NCBI GenBank assembly: GCA_002698785.1
Contig: PAAG01000006.1
Location: 1-38,694, forward strand
From: Verrucomicrobiales bacterium
GTDB taxonomy: Bacteria > Verrucomicrobiota > Verrucomicrobiia > Verrucomicrobiales > DEV007
Direction: 5' to 3'
Length of the DNA stretch: 38,694 bases
Under the pieces are notes generated by a model. It made no database searches, was not told the origin of the DNA, and saw nothing but the letters and a program-made list of their open reading frames with translations. A program made the translations under genes and the position numbers. Each line of letters opens with the position of its first letter. Within the stretch, counting starts at the first letter, position 1. This document shows, one piece after another, positions 15,674 through 23,054 of the stretch.

Positions 15674-17494
15674 CTACTCCGTTTCCTCACCACTCACCTC
15701 GCCTTCGTTACTCCCCTTCGCACTTCCCCCTGTCTGGAACTCACTCATCTGCGCTAATATCGCAGGTTCATTCGGATACAGGCCCAGGCCTTTTTCGAGA
15801 GTCGCGATCGCCTTTTCCTGATTCGACTGCTCACGATACAGCTTCGACATCAGCAAAATGGCAGGCACTCGTTGTTCATGATCCTGCTCCGCCTCGAGTA
15901 GCGGCAGCAGGGCCTCCCGCCCCGCATCGAAACTACCGGCAGCAATGTGCAGACGCGCTATCTCTAGCAAAGCTGCACGATCCTGTATCGGGGAAAGATT
16001 ATTCCGACGCCTCGCTTCACGAAACGACGCCAGCGCCTCCTCATTCATATTCAATTGTGCCATTGCAAAGCCCGCCACCAGATGGCCCTTCCCATTCCAC
16101 GGAGCCGTCCGGACCGAGTCCGCTGCGAGCATCAGAGCCTCCTCCGGCATTTGTCGATTGGTCAGTTCGACCGCTGCCAAACGCTGCGCTAGAAACTGAT
16201 ATGGCCTCGCCTGCGCGGCCTGCACATACAGCGCCGCCGGGTCATTCCACAGACTCGCCTGCTGCGGATACAGCGGCACGAAAATCGCCCTCCACCCGCC
16301 GAGCGCCACTAGCAGAACCACAGCGACAACCTTTGGCCCATTCAAAACCTCACTCTTGCGCAGCGTCCAAACCGACCTCGCCAAAGCCGCAAAAACAATC
16401 GCCAGCCCGATGCTTGGGATGATCAGATAATAATCCGCTACAGGTGCCGTGTAGAGAGGAAAGAAATTCGACACCGGGAACATCGCCGCGCCAAACCAGA
16501 GCAGCCCTATCGCCATCAGCCGATTCCGTTTCCAGGAAACCACAGTGGCCACAATGCCACCTATCATGACGAGCCAGGCCACTAACAGATCACCCGACGT
16601 CGCCGATTTCCCCCATACATACGAGCTGAGAAATTCGATTCGATCGATCGGAAACAGCCACATCGCCAGATGCTTCATCAAAAACCACGGAGCCGATACC
16701 ATCAATTGCCAATGCGTCAAATCCGGCGCAAATCCCGGCCCCCTACCCCCCGTCGAATACGTCGCACCCACCACAGACCTCAGGCCCAGATACCCCAGCA
16801 CGATCACCCCGTAAGCAGCATACGCAGCGAACTGCCTCCGCGAAAACTTCGCCTGCAGAACCAGCCGGTCATAGAAAAATACCAACCCTATCGCTACCAC
16901 CAGGCTCTCATAGGAAAATAACGTCAGTACCAGCAGAAGCCCGGACACAATTCCCATCGCAACAGCCCCCGTCTCACACGACTGCATGCGACTGTGCACC
17001 AGCAAGAACAGACAGACAAAAAAGATTCCCAGATTGATATTCGAACAAGTCAGCCAGATCGCAGCAGTCGTCATACTCGGAGTCAGTGCCCAGACCGCAG
17101 CCGCCAGCACCGCATATTTCCACGAGCCAAACATGCCTCGCACCAGCATATACAGCGCACCCACCGCCGCCAGGTGGATCCCCATACCTACCCCGTGCCA
17201 GATTAGCATTGAGCCACCCGCCACCTCCTGCAGCCCGTAATAGATCAGATTCTTGAACGGTCGGAAAAACCCAAACCCATCCGGCTGAGCAAAACAATCC
17301 CAGACCCCGGAAAACTGCGCGACATGGGCGATTTGCAGCTCATCATCGAGCACAATTGGCGACCTCATACCCGGCAGAGCCACCAGGACAATCGTAAGCA
17401 GAAGTAACCCCACCGCCAAACACTCCGCAGAGCGAAAACTGAAGGATTGCGAAGATTTAGATACCGACTCCATGAGAAAAAGCAGAAAGGACAC
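15674..17494 (-). CDS. multispanning membrane protein with TPR tail (TMTC/GT-C glycosyltransferase-like)
   Basis: A 606-aa protein. GTG at 17494 has a GGAG about 11 bases upstream; ATG at 17473 is the alternative start. Residues ~25-420 contain about ten hydrophobic helices. The first periplasmic loop holds PIVLDDELQIAH, with an acidic pair where GT-C transferases place their catalytic Asp, followed by FRPFKNLIYYG. Residues ~425-590 are TPR-like (EEALASFREARRRN, QEKAIATLEKGLGLYPNEP). This order, membrane GT-C-like half then TPR half, is that of the TMTC/O-mannosyltransferase-like family widespread in PVC bacteria. A lipid-linked sugar transfer role is likely, but donor and acceptor are unknown. 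The gene stands alone. Confidence 0.7.
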   Translation of the reverse strand: MSFLLFLMESVSKSSQSFSFRSAECLAVGLLLLTIVLVALPGMRSPIVLDDELQIAHVAQFSGVWDCFAQPDGFGFFRPFKNLIYYGLQEVAGGSMLIWHGVGMGIHLAAVGALYMLVRGMFGSWKYAVLAAAVWALTPSMTTAAIWLTCSNINLGIFFVCLFLLVHSRMQSCETGAVAMGIVSGLLLVLTLFSYESLVVAIGLVFFYDRLVLQAKFSRRQFAAYAAYGVIVLGYLGLRSVVGATYSTGGRGPGFAPDLTHWQLMVSAPWFLMKHLAMWLFPIDRIEFLSSYVWGKSATSGDLLVAWLVMIGGIVATVVSWKRNRLMAIGLLWFGAAMFPVSNFFPLYTAPVADYYLIIPSIGLAIVFAALARSVWTLRKSEVLNGPKVVAVVLLVALGGWRAIFVPLYPQQASLWNDPAALYVQAAQARPYQFLAQRLAAVELTNRQMPEEALMLAADSVRTAPWNGKGHLVAGFAMAQLNMNEEALASFREARRRNNLSPIQDRAALLEIARLHIAAGSFDAGREALLPLLEAEQDHEQRVPAILLMSKLYREQSNQEKAIATLEKGLGLYPNEPAILAQMSEFQTGGSAKGSNEGEVSGEETE

Positions 17495-17696
17495 CGGAAT
17501 ATAATCTCCATATTTTCCATATACAAGGCAGATTATTAAATATTCTTAACTTTCGCGAGATCCCCCCCTTTCGGACAGGTAGGCGAGACCTGAGCCCACT
17601 CCCATCCACAAGGATTACTCGAAGGTCAGAATGAAAATCGGAATCACCACCATGATCGACCTCACTCCTTCGACACGTCCCGCAGGTAATAGGAAG
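17495..17696. other. AT-rich upstream region of the membrane protein gene
   Basis: It contains an AT-rich block next to the GTG of the minus-strand gene. On that strand TTGTAT, 17 bases and TATATT form a possible promoter, but its -10 nearly touches the start, so this would be a leaderless mRNA. No gene is seen. The stretch runs into element copy 3. Confidence 0.3.
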
Positions 17697-17940
17697 GGGT
17701 CAGCGCAGTACGAAGAGGTCAGTTGACCATCCTCAACTCTTCTTCCACCGCCGTAGCATTGGCGTAAGAGATTTTTCTGGAACACTCTCGAACTGCCTCA
17801 CTTGTTGACTCACATCTGCCGACGTCCCCATCGAGAGCCGCTCCGCTATCCACTTCTGCCGCCCTCTCCTTCGCTTCCAGATCCTCCATGCCACCGCTGA
17901 GAAAGGGCGCTTCATTATTTGATTTTTGTCAACTGACACC
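17697..17940 (-). mobile_element. RAYT-derived non-autonomous element, copy 3 (most complete)
   Basis: It spans GGGGTCA (17697) to TTTTTGTCAACTGACACC (17940), so both ends are present. The minus strand encodes KWIAERLSMGTSADVSQQVR and stops after LRRWKKS. An ATG following TCAAATA at the other end opens a 68-codon frame that joins what seems to be the transposase start to its tail, as expected after a large internal deletion. Confidence 0.8.
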
Positions 17941-18017
17941 TGCTACACCAAAGCCGCCCTTACACAGAAGGCGTTTAAGTTTTTGAATGGTCCCATTAAT
18001 TTGGCATATTTTCACGC

Positions 18018-18374
18018 ATGAACAGCACCCTATTAGAATCCACATTAAAGGGGATTCAAAGTCGTGGTAAAGTGATAACCCATGAAGAATTTTATTCGAA
18101 GTTCTTCGATGAGATATTTTACTATGGCGTAGATGAAGTATCCTCGACACTTTCTTCGTTGACCGCTGACGATTTGTCCCACATGCAATCGGTATTTGCG
18201 GCTGAAGCAGAGAACCCGGATGCGGAACCATGTCCCTACACCTATCGTGTGGACTTTTCTAAAGAATATCCTGAAAACCTGAAGGCAGAAAAGGTGGCAT
18301 CCTATCGGAAAGACATCAGGAAATTGCTCGATCTCTTCACCAAAGAGTTGCAAGCGAGATCTAGAAAAAATTAA
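18018..18374 (+). CDS. hypothetical protein, 118 aa
   Basis: An ATG-started frame without signal peptide or membrane segments. It is acidic and aromatic-rich at the N-terminus (HEEFYSKFFDEIFYYGVDEV) and has a charged helix at the C-terminus (RKDIRKLLDLFTKEL). No family is recognised. It lies between two mobile-element copies, 77 bp after copy 3 and a few bases before copy 4, in an AT-rich stretch, so it was probably acquired. It may be an orphan immunity-type or other small accessory protein; no evidence favours one function. Confidence 0.6.
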   Translation: MNSTLLESTLKGIQSRGKVITHEEFYSKFFDEIFYYGVDEVSSTLSSLTADDLSHMQSVFAAEAENPDAEPCPYTYRVDFSKEYPENLKAEKVASYRKDIRKLLDLFTKELQARSRKN

Positions 18375-18381
18375 TAAAGAA

Positions 18382-18604
18382 GGGGGCGGTTGAGAATTCT
18401 CAATTCTTCTTCCACCGCCGTAGCTTTGGGGTAAGAGATTTTTCGGGAACACTCTCGAACTTCCTCACTTGCTGACTCACATTTGTCGGCGTCCCCATCG
18501 AGAGACGCTCGGCTATCCACTTCTGCCGCACACTCGTGCGCTTCCAGATCTTCCAAACCACCGCAGAGAAAACGGCGCGTCAGGATTTGACCTTGGTCAC
18601 CAGC
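18382..18604 (-). mobile_element. RAYT-derived non-autonomous element, copy 4
   Basis: It starts GGGGGCGGTTGAGAATTCTCAA right after the stop of the 118-aa gene and ends in GACCTTGGTCAC. The transposase tail is recognisable on the minus strand but more diverged (small indels move the frame), so this is an older copy. Confidence 0.7.
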
Positions 18605-18705
18605 CATCCTCTACCCTTTCGTCGCCTGGAGACGCTCCAACTACTGTCGATCCCAGAGGCAAAGGTCGTTCCTTCATCGTTGCTCATCCTACCTAGCCTG
18701 TCGAA

Positions 18706-19224
18706 CTATACTTCTTCAGTTTCCTCAATTTGATTCGCTTTTTTGAAATGTACTTCCCCGGCTAGCACATTTGGAACCAAAAGCGGAAATACATAGTCGC
18801 TTTTAATTTCGATGATCTGCCTACCCTCAAAATTGGATAAGCAAATTATATCCTGAGTTGTAAATTTAAGATAGGGAGCCCCTTCATAGGAAACTTCGAC
18901 ACTGTCTTCAAATACCTCCCATGAAAATGTTCCTTTCATCTTTTTCATTTCCTTAGAATACACTCTTGCCAATTCTGCAACTTTCTTCTTTCGAGACCCA
19001 AAAAAAACCCAATCAGCAATAAACACAAAAAAAAGAAGCATAACAGAAACAATTGGATGCAGAAGCCAAGCAACCAATCCTATAATCACAAAATATGAAA
19101 TAGATTTAATCCAAATAAACTCTACAACTCTTTTCTTACCCTTTCTAGTCATTGCGAAACAGTACCTGTAGAGCAATTCAATCTCTTCAGCATCATTGCG
19201 AAATTCAATTTTCTCATGTTTCAT
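18706..19224 (-). CDS. YcxB-like membrane protein
   Basis: A 172-aa protein starting at ATG 19224. It has a basic cytoplasmic N-terminus, two adjacent hydrophobic helices (about residues 42-60 and 62-78) and a soluble C-terminal ~90 residues rich in beta strands (GTFSWEVFEDSVEVSYEG, then FTTQDIICLSNFEGRQIIEI). This is the layout of the YcxB-like family: two helices followed by a PH-like domain. Such proteins have no settled function, and some are encoded beside polymorphic toxins. The gene is markedly AT-rich, with only about 37% G+C in the 60 bases from 19021. It is flanked by mobile-element remnants, which suggests horizontal transfer. Confidence 0.6.
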   Translation of the reverse strand: MKHEKIEFRNDAEEIELLYRYCFAMTRKGKKRVVEFIWIKSISYFVIIGLVAWLLHPIVSVMLLFFVFIADWVFFGSRKKKVAELARVYSKEMKKMKGTFSWEVFEDSVEVSYEGAPYLKFTTQDIICLSNFEGRQIIEIKSDYVFPLLVPNVLAGEVHFKKANQIEETEEV

Positions 19225-19285
19225 ATCAAACGATCGTGAGGGTTATGCTGGAATCGATCCCGAATAAGAAAGGTCTATAAAGAAT

Positions 19286-19508
19286 CGACAGTCAATCCCC
19301 AACTCTTCTTCCACCGCCGTAGCACTGAGGTAAGTGATCTCTCCGACACTTTCTCGAACATCCTCACTTGCTGACTCACATTTGCCGCCGTCCCCATCGA
19401 GAGCCGCTCCGCTATCCAGTTCTGCCGCACACTCGTTCGCTTCCACATTTTCCACGCCACCGCTGAGAAACAGGACGCGTCATAATTTGATTTTTGTCAA
19501 CTGCCCCT
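19286..19508 (-). mobile_element. RAYT-derived non-autonomous element, copy 5
   Basis: It runs from GACAGTCAATCCCCAACTC to TTTTTGTCAACTGCCCC. On the minus strand it encodes WKMWKRTSVRQNWIAERLSM, then GTAANVSQQVR and the LRRWKKS region, but lacks the stop at the usual place. The left terminus has lost the GGGGTCA end. Confidence 0.7.
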
Positions 19509-19527
19509 CCTACGATACTCAGAAATT

Positions 19528-19965
19528 TCACGATTCCTCCTCTAAGAACGCCATAAATTTCTCAACTTTCTTTAAATACGCCTCACGGTCAGTAAAATTT
19601 ATATGATCAGGATAGACTCGATTTGGACTTCGATGATCCCAGTACATGGGATCTCGAAACACTTCCGAATAGGTTTGGGACACATCCCTAACATGCCCGT
19701 AGAAGTATCGTATTGCGCCATTTACACGATTTGAACTTCGCGTTTCTTCAGATTCAACTGATGAAAACAAACGAAATGCCAAAAAGGCCCCTTGCCTTAC
19801 TACACTTTCGCGATCCTCTTCCTCAACAGAATCCACAACATCGCAAAGACGGAGAAAATACATTGCTGAAAGCACTTCATACTCCTCATACTCATTAGCG
19901 AAGCATGCATTACCAAATATCACCCCACCTAGAATAAATACAAATATTAACCATCTATCATTCAT
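19528..19965 (-). CDS. small secreted hypothetical protein, 145 aa
   Basis: ATG at 19965 is followed by a signal peptide (WLIFVFILGGVIFGNACFA); cleavage is likely before NEYEEYE, and a lipobox is possible at Cys21. The mature part is acidic and helical, with FLAFRLFSSVES, then YFYGHVRDVSQTYSEVFRDP and a DREAYLKKVEKFMAFLEEES tail. No family is recognised. Its start overlaps by 8 bp the end of a broken frame on the same strand (stop at 19958), so the two were probably one translationally coupled operon. Confidence 0.6.
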   Translation of the reverse strand: MNDRWLIFVFILGGVIFGNACFANEYEEYEVLSAMYFLRLCDVVDSVEEEDRESVVRQGAFLAFRLFSSVESEETRSSNRVNGAIRYFYGHVRDVSQTYSEVFRDPMYWDHRSPNRVYPDHINFTDREAYLKKVEKFMAFLEEES

Positions 19966-20191
19966 TTTCCAAAGCGCATCTGTCTTTTACTATTTGACCC
20001 GTCACGATCATCAACTGCTCATACGTAGTGGGAAACTTACTCAACTCCAAGAGCTTCTTCAAACTTAGAAATATATTTTCATTTATTCGTCGGGCTTTGC
20101 CCTCTGTCCATTCGCATTCATCTTCGGAAACTTCTTCACAAGATTAAAACTCAACTTCTATTTCGATCCCATACACAACAAATTCGTGGAG
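19958..20191 (-). pseudogene. broken small gene upstream of the 145-aa secreted protein
   Basis: On the minus strand a protein-like frame reads LHEFVVYGIEIEVEF, an in-frame TAA, then SCEEVSEDECEWTEGKARRI, later KKLLELSKFPTTYEQLM, and stops at TGA 19958-19960. Coding character continues unchanged on both sides of the TAA, and no good start codon follows it, so a nonsense mutation is the best explanation. The 5' end is lost where element copy 6 begins. The product is not recognised. Confidence 0.5.
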
Positions 20192-20193
20192 TA

Positions 20194-20301
20194 AGGAGCC
20201 ACTGATAATCCTCAACTCTCCTTCCACCGTCGTAGCACTGAGGCAAGCGATCTCTCCGACACTTTCTCGAACATCCTCACTTGCTGACTCACATCTGCCC
20301 C
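20194..20301 (-). mobile_element. RAYT-derived non-autonomous element, copy 6 (short)
   Basis: About 108 bp from GGAGCCACTGATAATCCTCAA through the common CTTCCACCG and CACTTGCTGACTCACATCTG blocks, then a direct jump to CCCC. Only the last ~30 transposase codons remain. It abuts the broken gene at 19958-20191. Confidence 0.65.
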
Positions 20302-20444
20302 TTCCGCAGAACAAAATAGCGGCTTGTTAGTGTCCAACCAAACGAGAACGGTCTTCTCCTGATTAGATGCCCAGCAACGCCCCCAAACCTTTCCCCCTTT
20401 AGGTTTCGCTTTGGTAGATCTTTCCGCTACACTCTGCTACCGCC
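20302..20444. other. upstream region of the 267-aa secreted protein
   Basis: A short non-coding stretch. A TACACT hexamer at 20431 could be a -10 box, but the matching -35 is weak. Nothing else is seen. Confidence 0.25.
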
Positions 20445-21248
20445 ATGAACCGATACCACTTACTACTTTGCTCGGCTCTTCTTCTCCCCTGCTCCACACT
20501 TCCGGCCCAGGAGATGAGCGACCGGGATTTCGCGGCACGAATCCAGACCCAAGTCACCTGGTCCGAGTTCCCGCACGCAGACCGTGCCGTTGAACGCGTC
20601 CCTGACCAGTTCAACTCCGCGCGCCACATGCGGGCGAAAGTGGAAAGTTGCCAATCCACCTCCACCCCTTTCCTCCTGACCTTCCGACTCGGGCTCAGCC
20701 CGGATGGCAACTGGAGCAACATCCAGTTCACCGGACCGCTCGTGACCTTTCGCATTAACCGACGCCTTCCCATTCCGCCCAACGAAATCGTCGGTAAAGA
20801 GATCTCTCTCCAGTACGATCAGCGGGGAGAACTGCTATCCATCAACCTGCTCGGCATAGGCGTCACCCACGTCCGGAAATCGGTGAACAGCGAAAAGCGT
20901 GAAGTCAAAACCGTCATCGAAGGAGACGGCCTGTTTCCCCTCTTCGATGTGAACGCCACCGACCAACAGCGTCGCAACGCCCTCACGCAAGCAACGTCCT
21001 TTTCCTTTCTCCCTGACAAGCTCGCCCTTCTCGACAACGACTCGGAGGAACTTCTGTTCTTTCGAGTGCTGCAGCTCGCCAGGGACTACGGAGTCGTCGT
21101 TCAGACCTTCGACGGTGCCCCCGGGATGCTGGAGTTGGAAAGCTTCGAACTCGAAGCGCCCCCGTCTCCCAATCCATGGATCCCCGTCGGCAAATGGTCG
21201 AGCTGGGGGCCTCTCCCTGCGCAGCAGCGCACGTTCAATCTCCAATAG
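20445..21248 (+). CDS. secreted hypothetical protein, 267 aa
   Basis: ATG at 20445 is followed by a signal sequence (NRYHLLLCSALLLPCSTLPAQ). Cleavage is likely after AQ; a lipobox-like LLLPC makes a lipoprotein possible. The mature part appears beta-rich, with FLLTFRLGLSPDGNWSNIQF, a PPNEIVGKEISLQYDQRGEL block and a late LLFFRVLQLARDYGVVV helix. No conserved catalytic motif or family is recognised. It is GC-rich, with about 65% in the 60 bases from 20581, in contrast to the AT-rich island to its left. A small His-rich secreted protein lies 111 bp downstream on the same strand. Confidence 0.65.
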   Translation: MNRYHLLLCSALLLPCSTLPAQEMSDRDFAARIQTQVTWSEFPHADRAVERVPDQFNSARHMRAKVESCQSTSTPFLLTFRLGLSPDGNWSNIQFTGPLVTFRINRRLPIPPNEIVGKEISLQYDQRGELLSINLLGIGVTHVRKSVNSEKREVKTVIEGDGLFPLFDVNATDQQRRNALTQATSFSFLPDKLALLDNDSEELLFFRVLQLARDYGVVVQTFDGAPGMLELESFELEAPPSPNPWIPVGKWSSWGPLPAQQRTFNLQ

Positions 21249-21359
21249 AAGAGGGCATCTTCGTCTTTCTGAATATCCGCCGTCCAGCCCTTCCCTTTTC
21301 GCTGTCTTTTTCTCCAAAATTCCCGAACATTTCGGTCGTTGCGATTTCGAAAAACCTCC

Positions 21360-21761
21360 ATGAAGACAATCTTCCTTCCGACTCTTGCCGCCCTGATTTT
21401 GATACTCCCCTCCGCTATTGCCCATCCGGGGCATCATCACCACAGCAAGCCCGGTCCCAATGGCGGGCGCGTGCTCGGTTCCGTGACGCCGCATCTCGAG
21501 TTCGTTGTGAGAAAAGACCGAAAGGTGCAGATCGTTGCGTTGGATGATGAGGGAAAAGCGACAGCGATCGGAAAGCAAGTTGTCCGCGTGAAAAGCGGTA
21601 GTCGGTCGAACCCGACCATACTGAATTTCAGAAAGTGGGCTGGCAAATTGGTATCGGACGCCCGGCTGCCCGAGGGAGAGGACATACCGATAACTGTCGA
21701 GATCCAGGCTGAAAAAGGTGCCCCGAAAACGACCGCAAAATTCAGCCTCGACGTGAAGTGA
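21360..21761 (+). CDS. small periplasmic His-rich protein, possible metal-binding
   Basis: ATG at 21360 is chosen over an in-frame codon at 21339 because the signal peptide KTIFLPTLAALILILPSAIA follows it directly. The mature 133-aa precursor begins HPGHHHHSKPGPNGGRVL and continues PHLEFVVRKDRKVQIVALDD. The 'GPNGGR...PHLEF' pattern with a His cluster occurs in small periplasmic proteins and in N-terminal parts of heavy-metal efflux components. A copper/zinc-binding or metal-buffering role is thus plausible but not proven. No efflux genes lie nearby in the window. Confidence 0.65.
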   Translation: MKTIFLPTLAALILILPSAIAHPGHHHHSKPGPNGGRVLGSVTPHLEFVVRKDRKVQIVALDDEGKATAIGKQVVRVKSGSRSNPTILNFRKWAGKLVSDARLPEGEDIPITVEIQAEKGAPKTTAKFSLDVK

Positions 21762-21845
21762 ATATGAGCACTTCTTCAAAGGTGGATCCCCGGTGCATTG
21801 GGCCTCCCTGACAGGGCGACCACCTCCCTCGAAGGCCCCCGGCAA

Positions 21846-23054
21846 TCACTGACCGATCGCCCTCGGCGCATTCCCTTTCAACAAAGGTCGCCATGTGGAG
21901 ATCTCAATCTCTCCACGCCACGAAAAGCGTGCCTTCACATTATCCAGCTTCATCAGCACCCATGGAGTGAGCTGTGAACGATCGTTCTTCGTTAGCACAA
22001 TATCATCAGCCACATAGACACAGGCGTGGACGATATTCCCGGACTCAGCATTCCGAAACACTACCATATCTCCATACCGACTGGCAGTATCAATTGATTC
22101 ATACTTCTCCGAAAGTCGCGCCGTCAGGCTGGTGGTCTCTACTTCAGGTGTTTCGGGAAAAGCTCTAAAAAAGTTAAAGCTCGTCCAGATACTGTCAGGA
22201 AAAACACCACCGAGCCCGTCTCCGTTGGAAGGGAACTCGTAGAGATACTTCTTCGGAACCGCGGGAAAAAAATTCGACGGATCAATGGTATTGTCAGGCT
22301 CCGTCACACGCAGGACGGATTCGAGCAACGGCGCTGTGGATTTCACCTTTCCTTCGAGGGTCCAGTAATCAGCAAGTGCCTTCGCCGCATTGGCATCAGC
22401 AGGGATTTCCAATTCGAGCACCAGCGTCTGCGATCGAGTCACGGCACGACGCAGGGCACGATCTTCCTCGACCCGCGCCGCGTATTGAAAAAGAAGAGGC
22501 ACGTCAGAAAAGGCGAGTGTCGAGTCGCCCACCGGGTAGCTGAGCTGCTCGATCAATTCAATCGCCGGAGCAGGCAGATTCAGCGGGGCAAACCACTCAC
22601 GAGGCGAAGTCGAATCGATAAACACAGGGCGGTAGTGATACCGATTTCCTGAGAAATCGGAGAGCTTCGCATAGATCTTTCGAAGAATGTCAGGAGGTAT
22701 CGCGAGTATCGCCTTCCTGCTGGGAAACGCTCGCACCTCCTCATCTTCGGGTAGCTCCTGCAGGGCGATTTCTTTCCGGAACAGCTCGACAACATCCGGT
22801 CGAGACTGCGCGGTGGATTCGAGATACTCGATCAACTCCTCTGCCGTCGAGTATTCAGGAAATCGCCACATCGTCGCTGCCGGTGGGGACGCAAATAGCT
22901 GAAGAGTCGACTCGGGAACTTCGAGGAACACCTTGGAATATCGCAGCTCCCCCCACGGACCGGGATTACAATCCACTACCTGCGCCCGCGACGGGAGACC
23001 GTGAAGAAGCAACAGAAACACGAAGCCGAAGATGAAGGGCACCCGACTCCTCAT
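21846..23054 (-). CDS. secreted NlpC/P60-like paralogue lacking the nucleophilic Cys
   Basis: A 402-aa precursor with a signal peptide (RVPFIFGFVFLLLLHGLPSRA). Its ATG overlaps the stop of the upstream gene by 4 bp, so the two are translationally coupled. The last ~130 residues match the neighbour: FPDSIWTSFNFF, then YGDMVVFRN, then VHACVYVADDIVLTKND and TPWVLMKLDNV. In the neighbour the first motif carries Cys316, but here the position is Ser288. His343 is retained. The protein is therefore probably an inactive binding partner or regulator. The N-terminal ~250 residues are a helical domain shared with the paralogue and not recognised. Confidence 0.65.
   Translation of the reverse strand: MRSRVPFIFGFVFLLLLHGLPSRAQVVDCNPGPWGELRYSKVFLEVPESTLQLFASPPAATMWRFPEYSTAEELIEYLESTAQSRPDVVELFRKEIALQELPEDEEVRAFPSRKAILAIPPDILRKIYAKLSDFSGNRYHYRPVFIDSTSPREWFAPLNLPAPAIELIEQLSYPVGDSTLAFSDVPLLFQYAARVEEDRALRRAVTRSQTLVLELEIPADANAAKALADYWTLEGKVKSTAPLLESVLRVTEPDNTIDPSNFFPAVPKKYLYEFPSNGDGLGGVFPDSIWTSFNFFRAFPETPEVETTSLTARLSEKYESIDTASRYGDMVVFRNAESGNIVHACVYVADDIVLTKNDRSQLTPWVLMKLDNVKARFSWRGEIEISTWRPLLKGNAPRAIGQ

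Noticed and set aside
8005-20301. The repeated ~230 bp blocks as a CRISPR array or conserved ncRNA
   Set aside because: Spacing is irregular over 12 kb with genes between, and the blocks encode a recognisable transposase tail.
21755-21774. GAAGTG/CACTTC stem overlapping the stop of the His-rich protein as a terminator
   Set aside because: Only 6 bp of stem with an 8-base loop and no T-run.
20835-21845. A 336-codon minus-strand frame across two secreted-protein genes
   Set aside because: It covers two genes with clear signal peptides on the + strand and shows no domain of its own; it is a long shadow frame.
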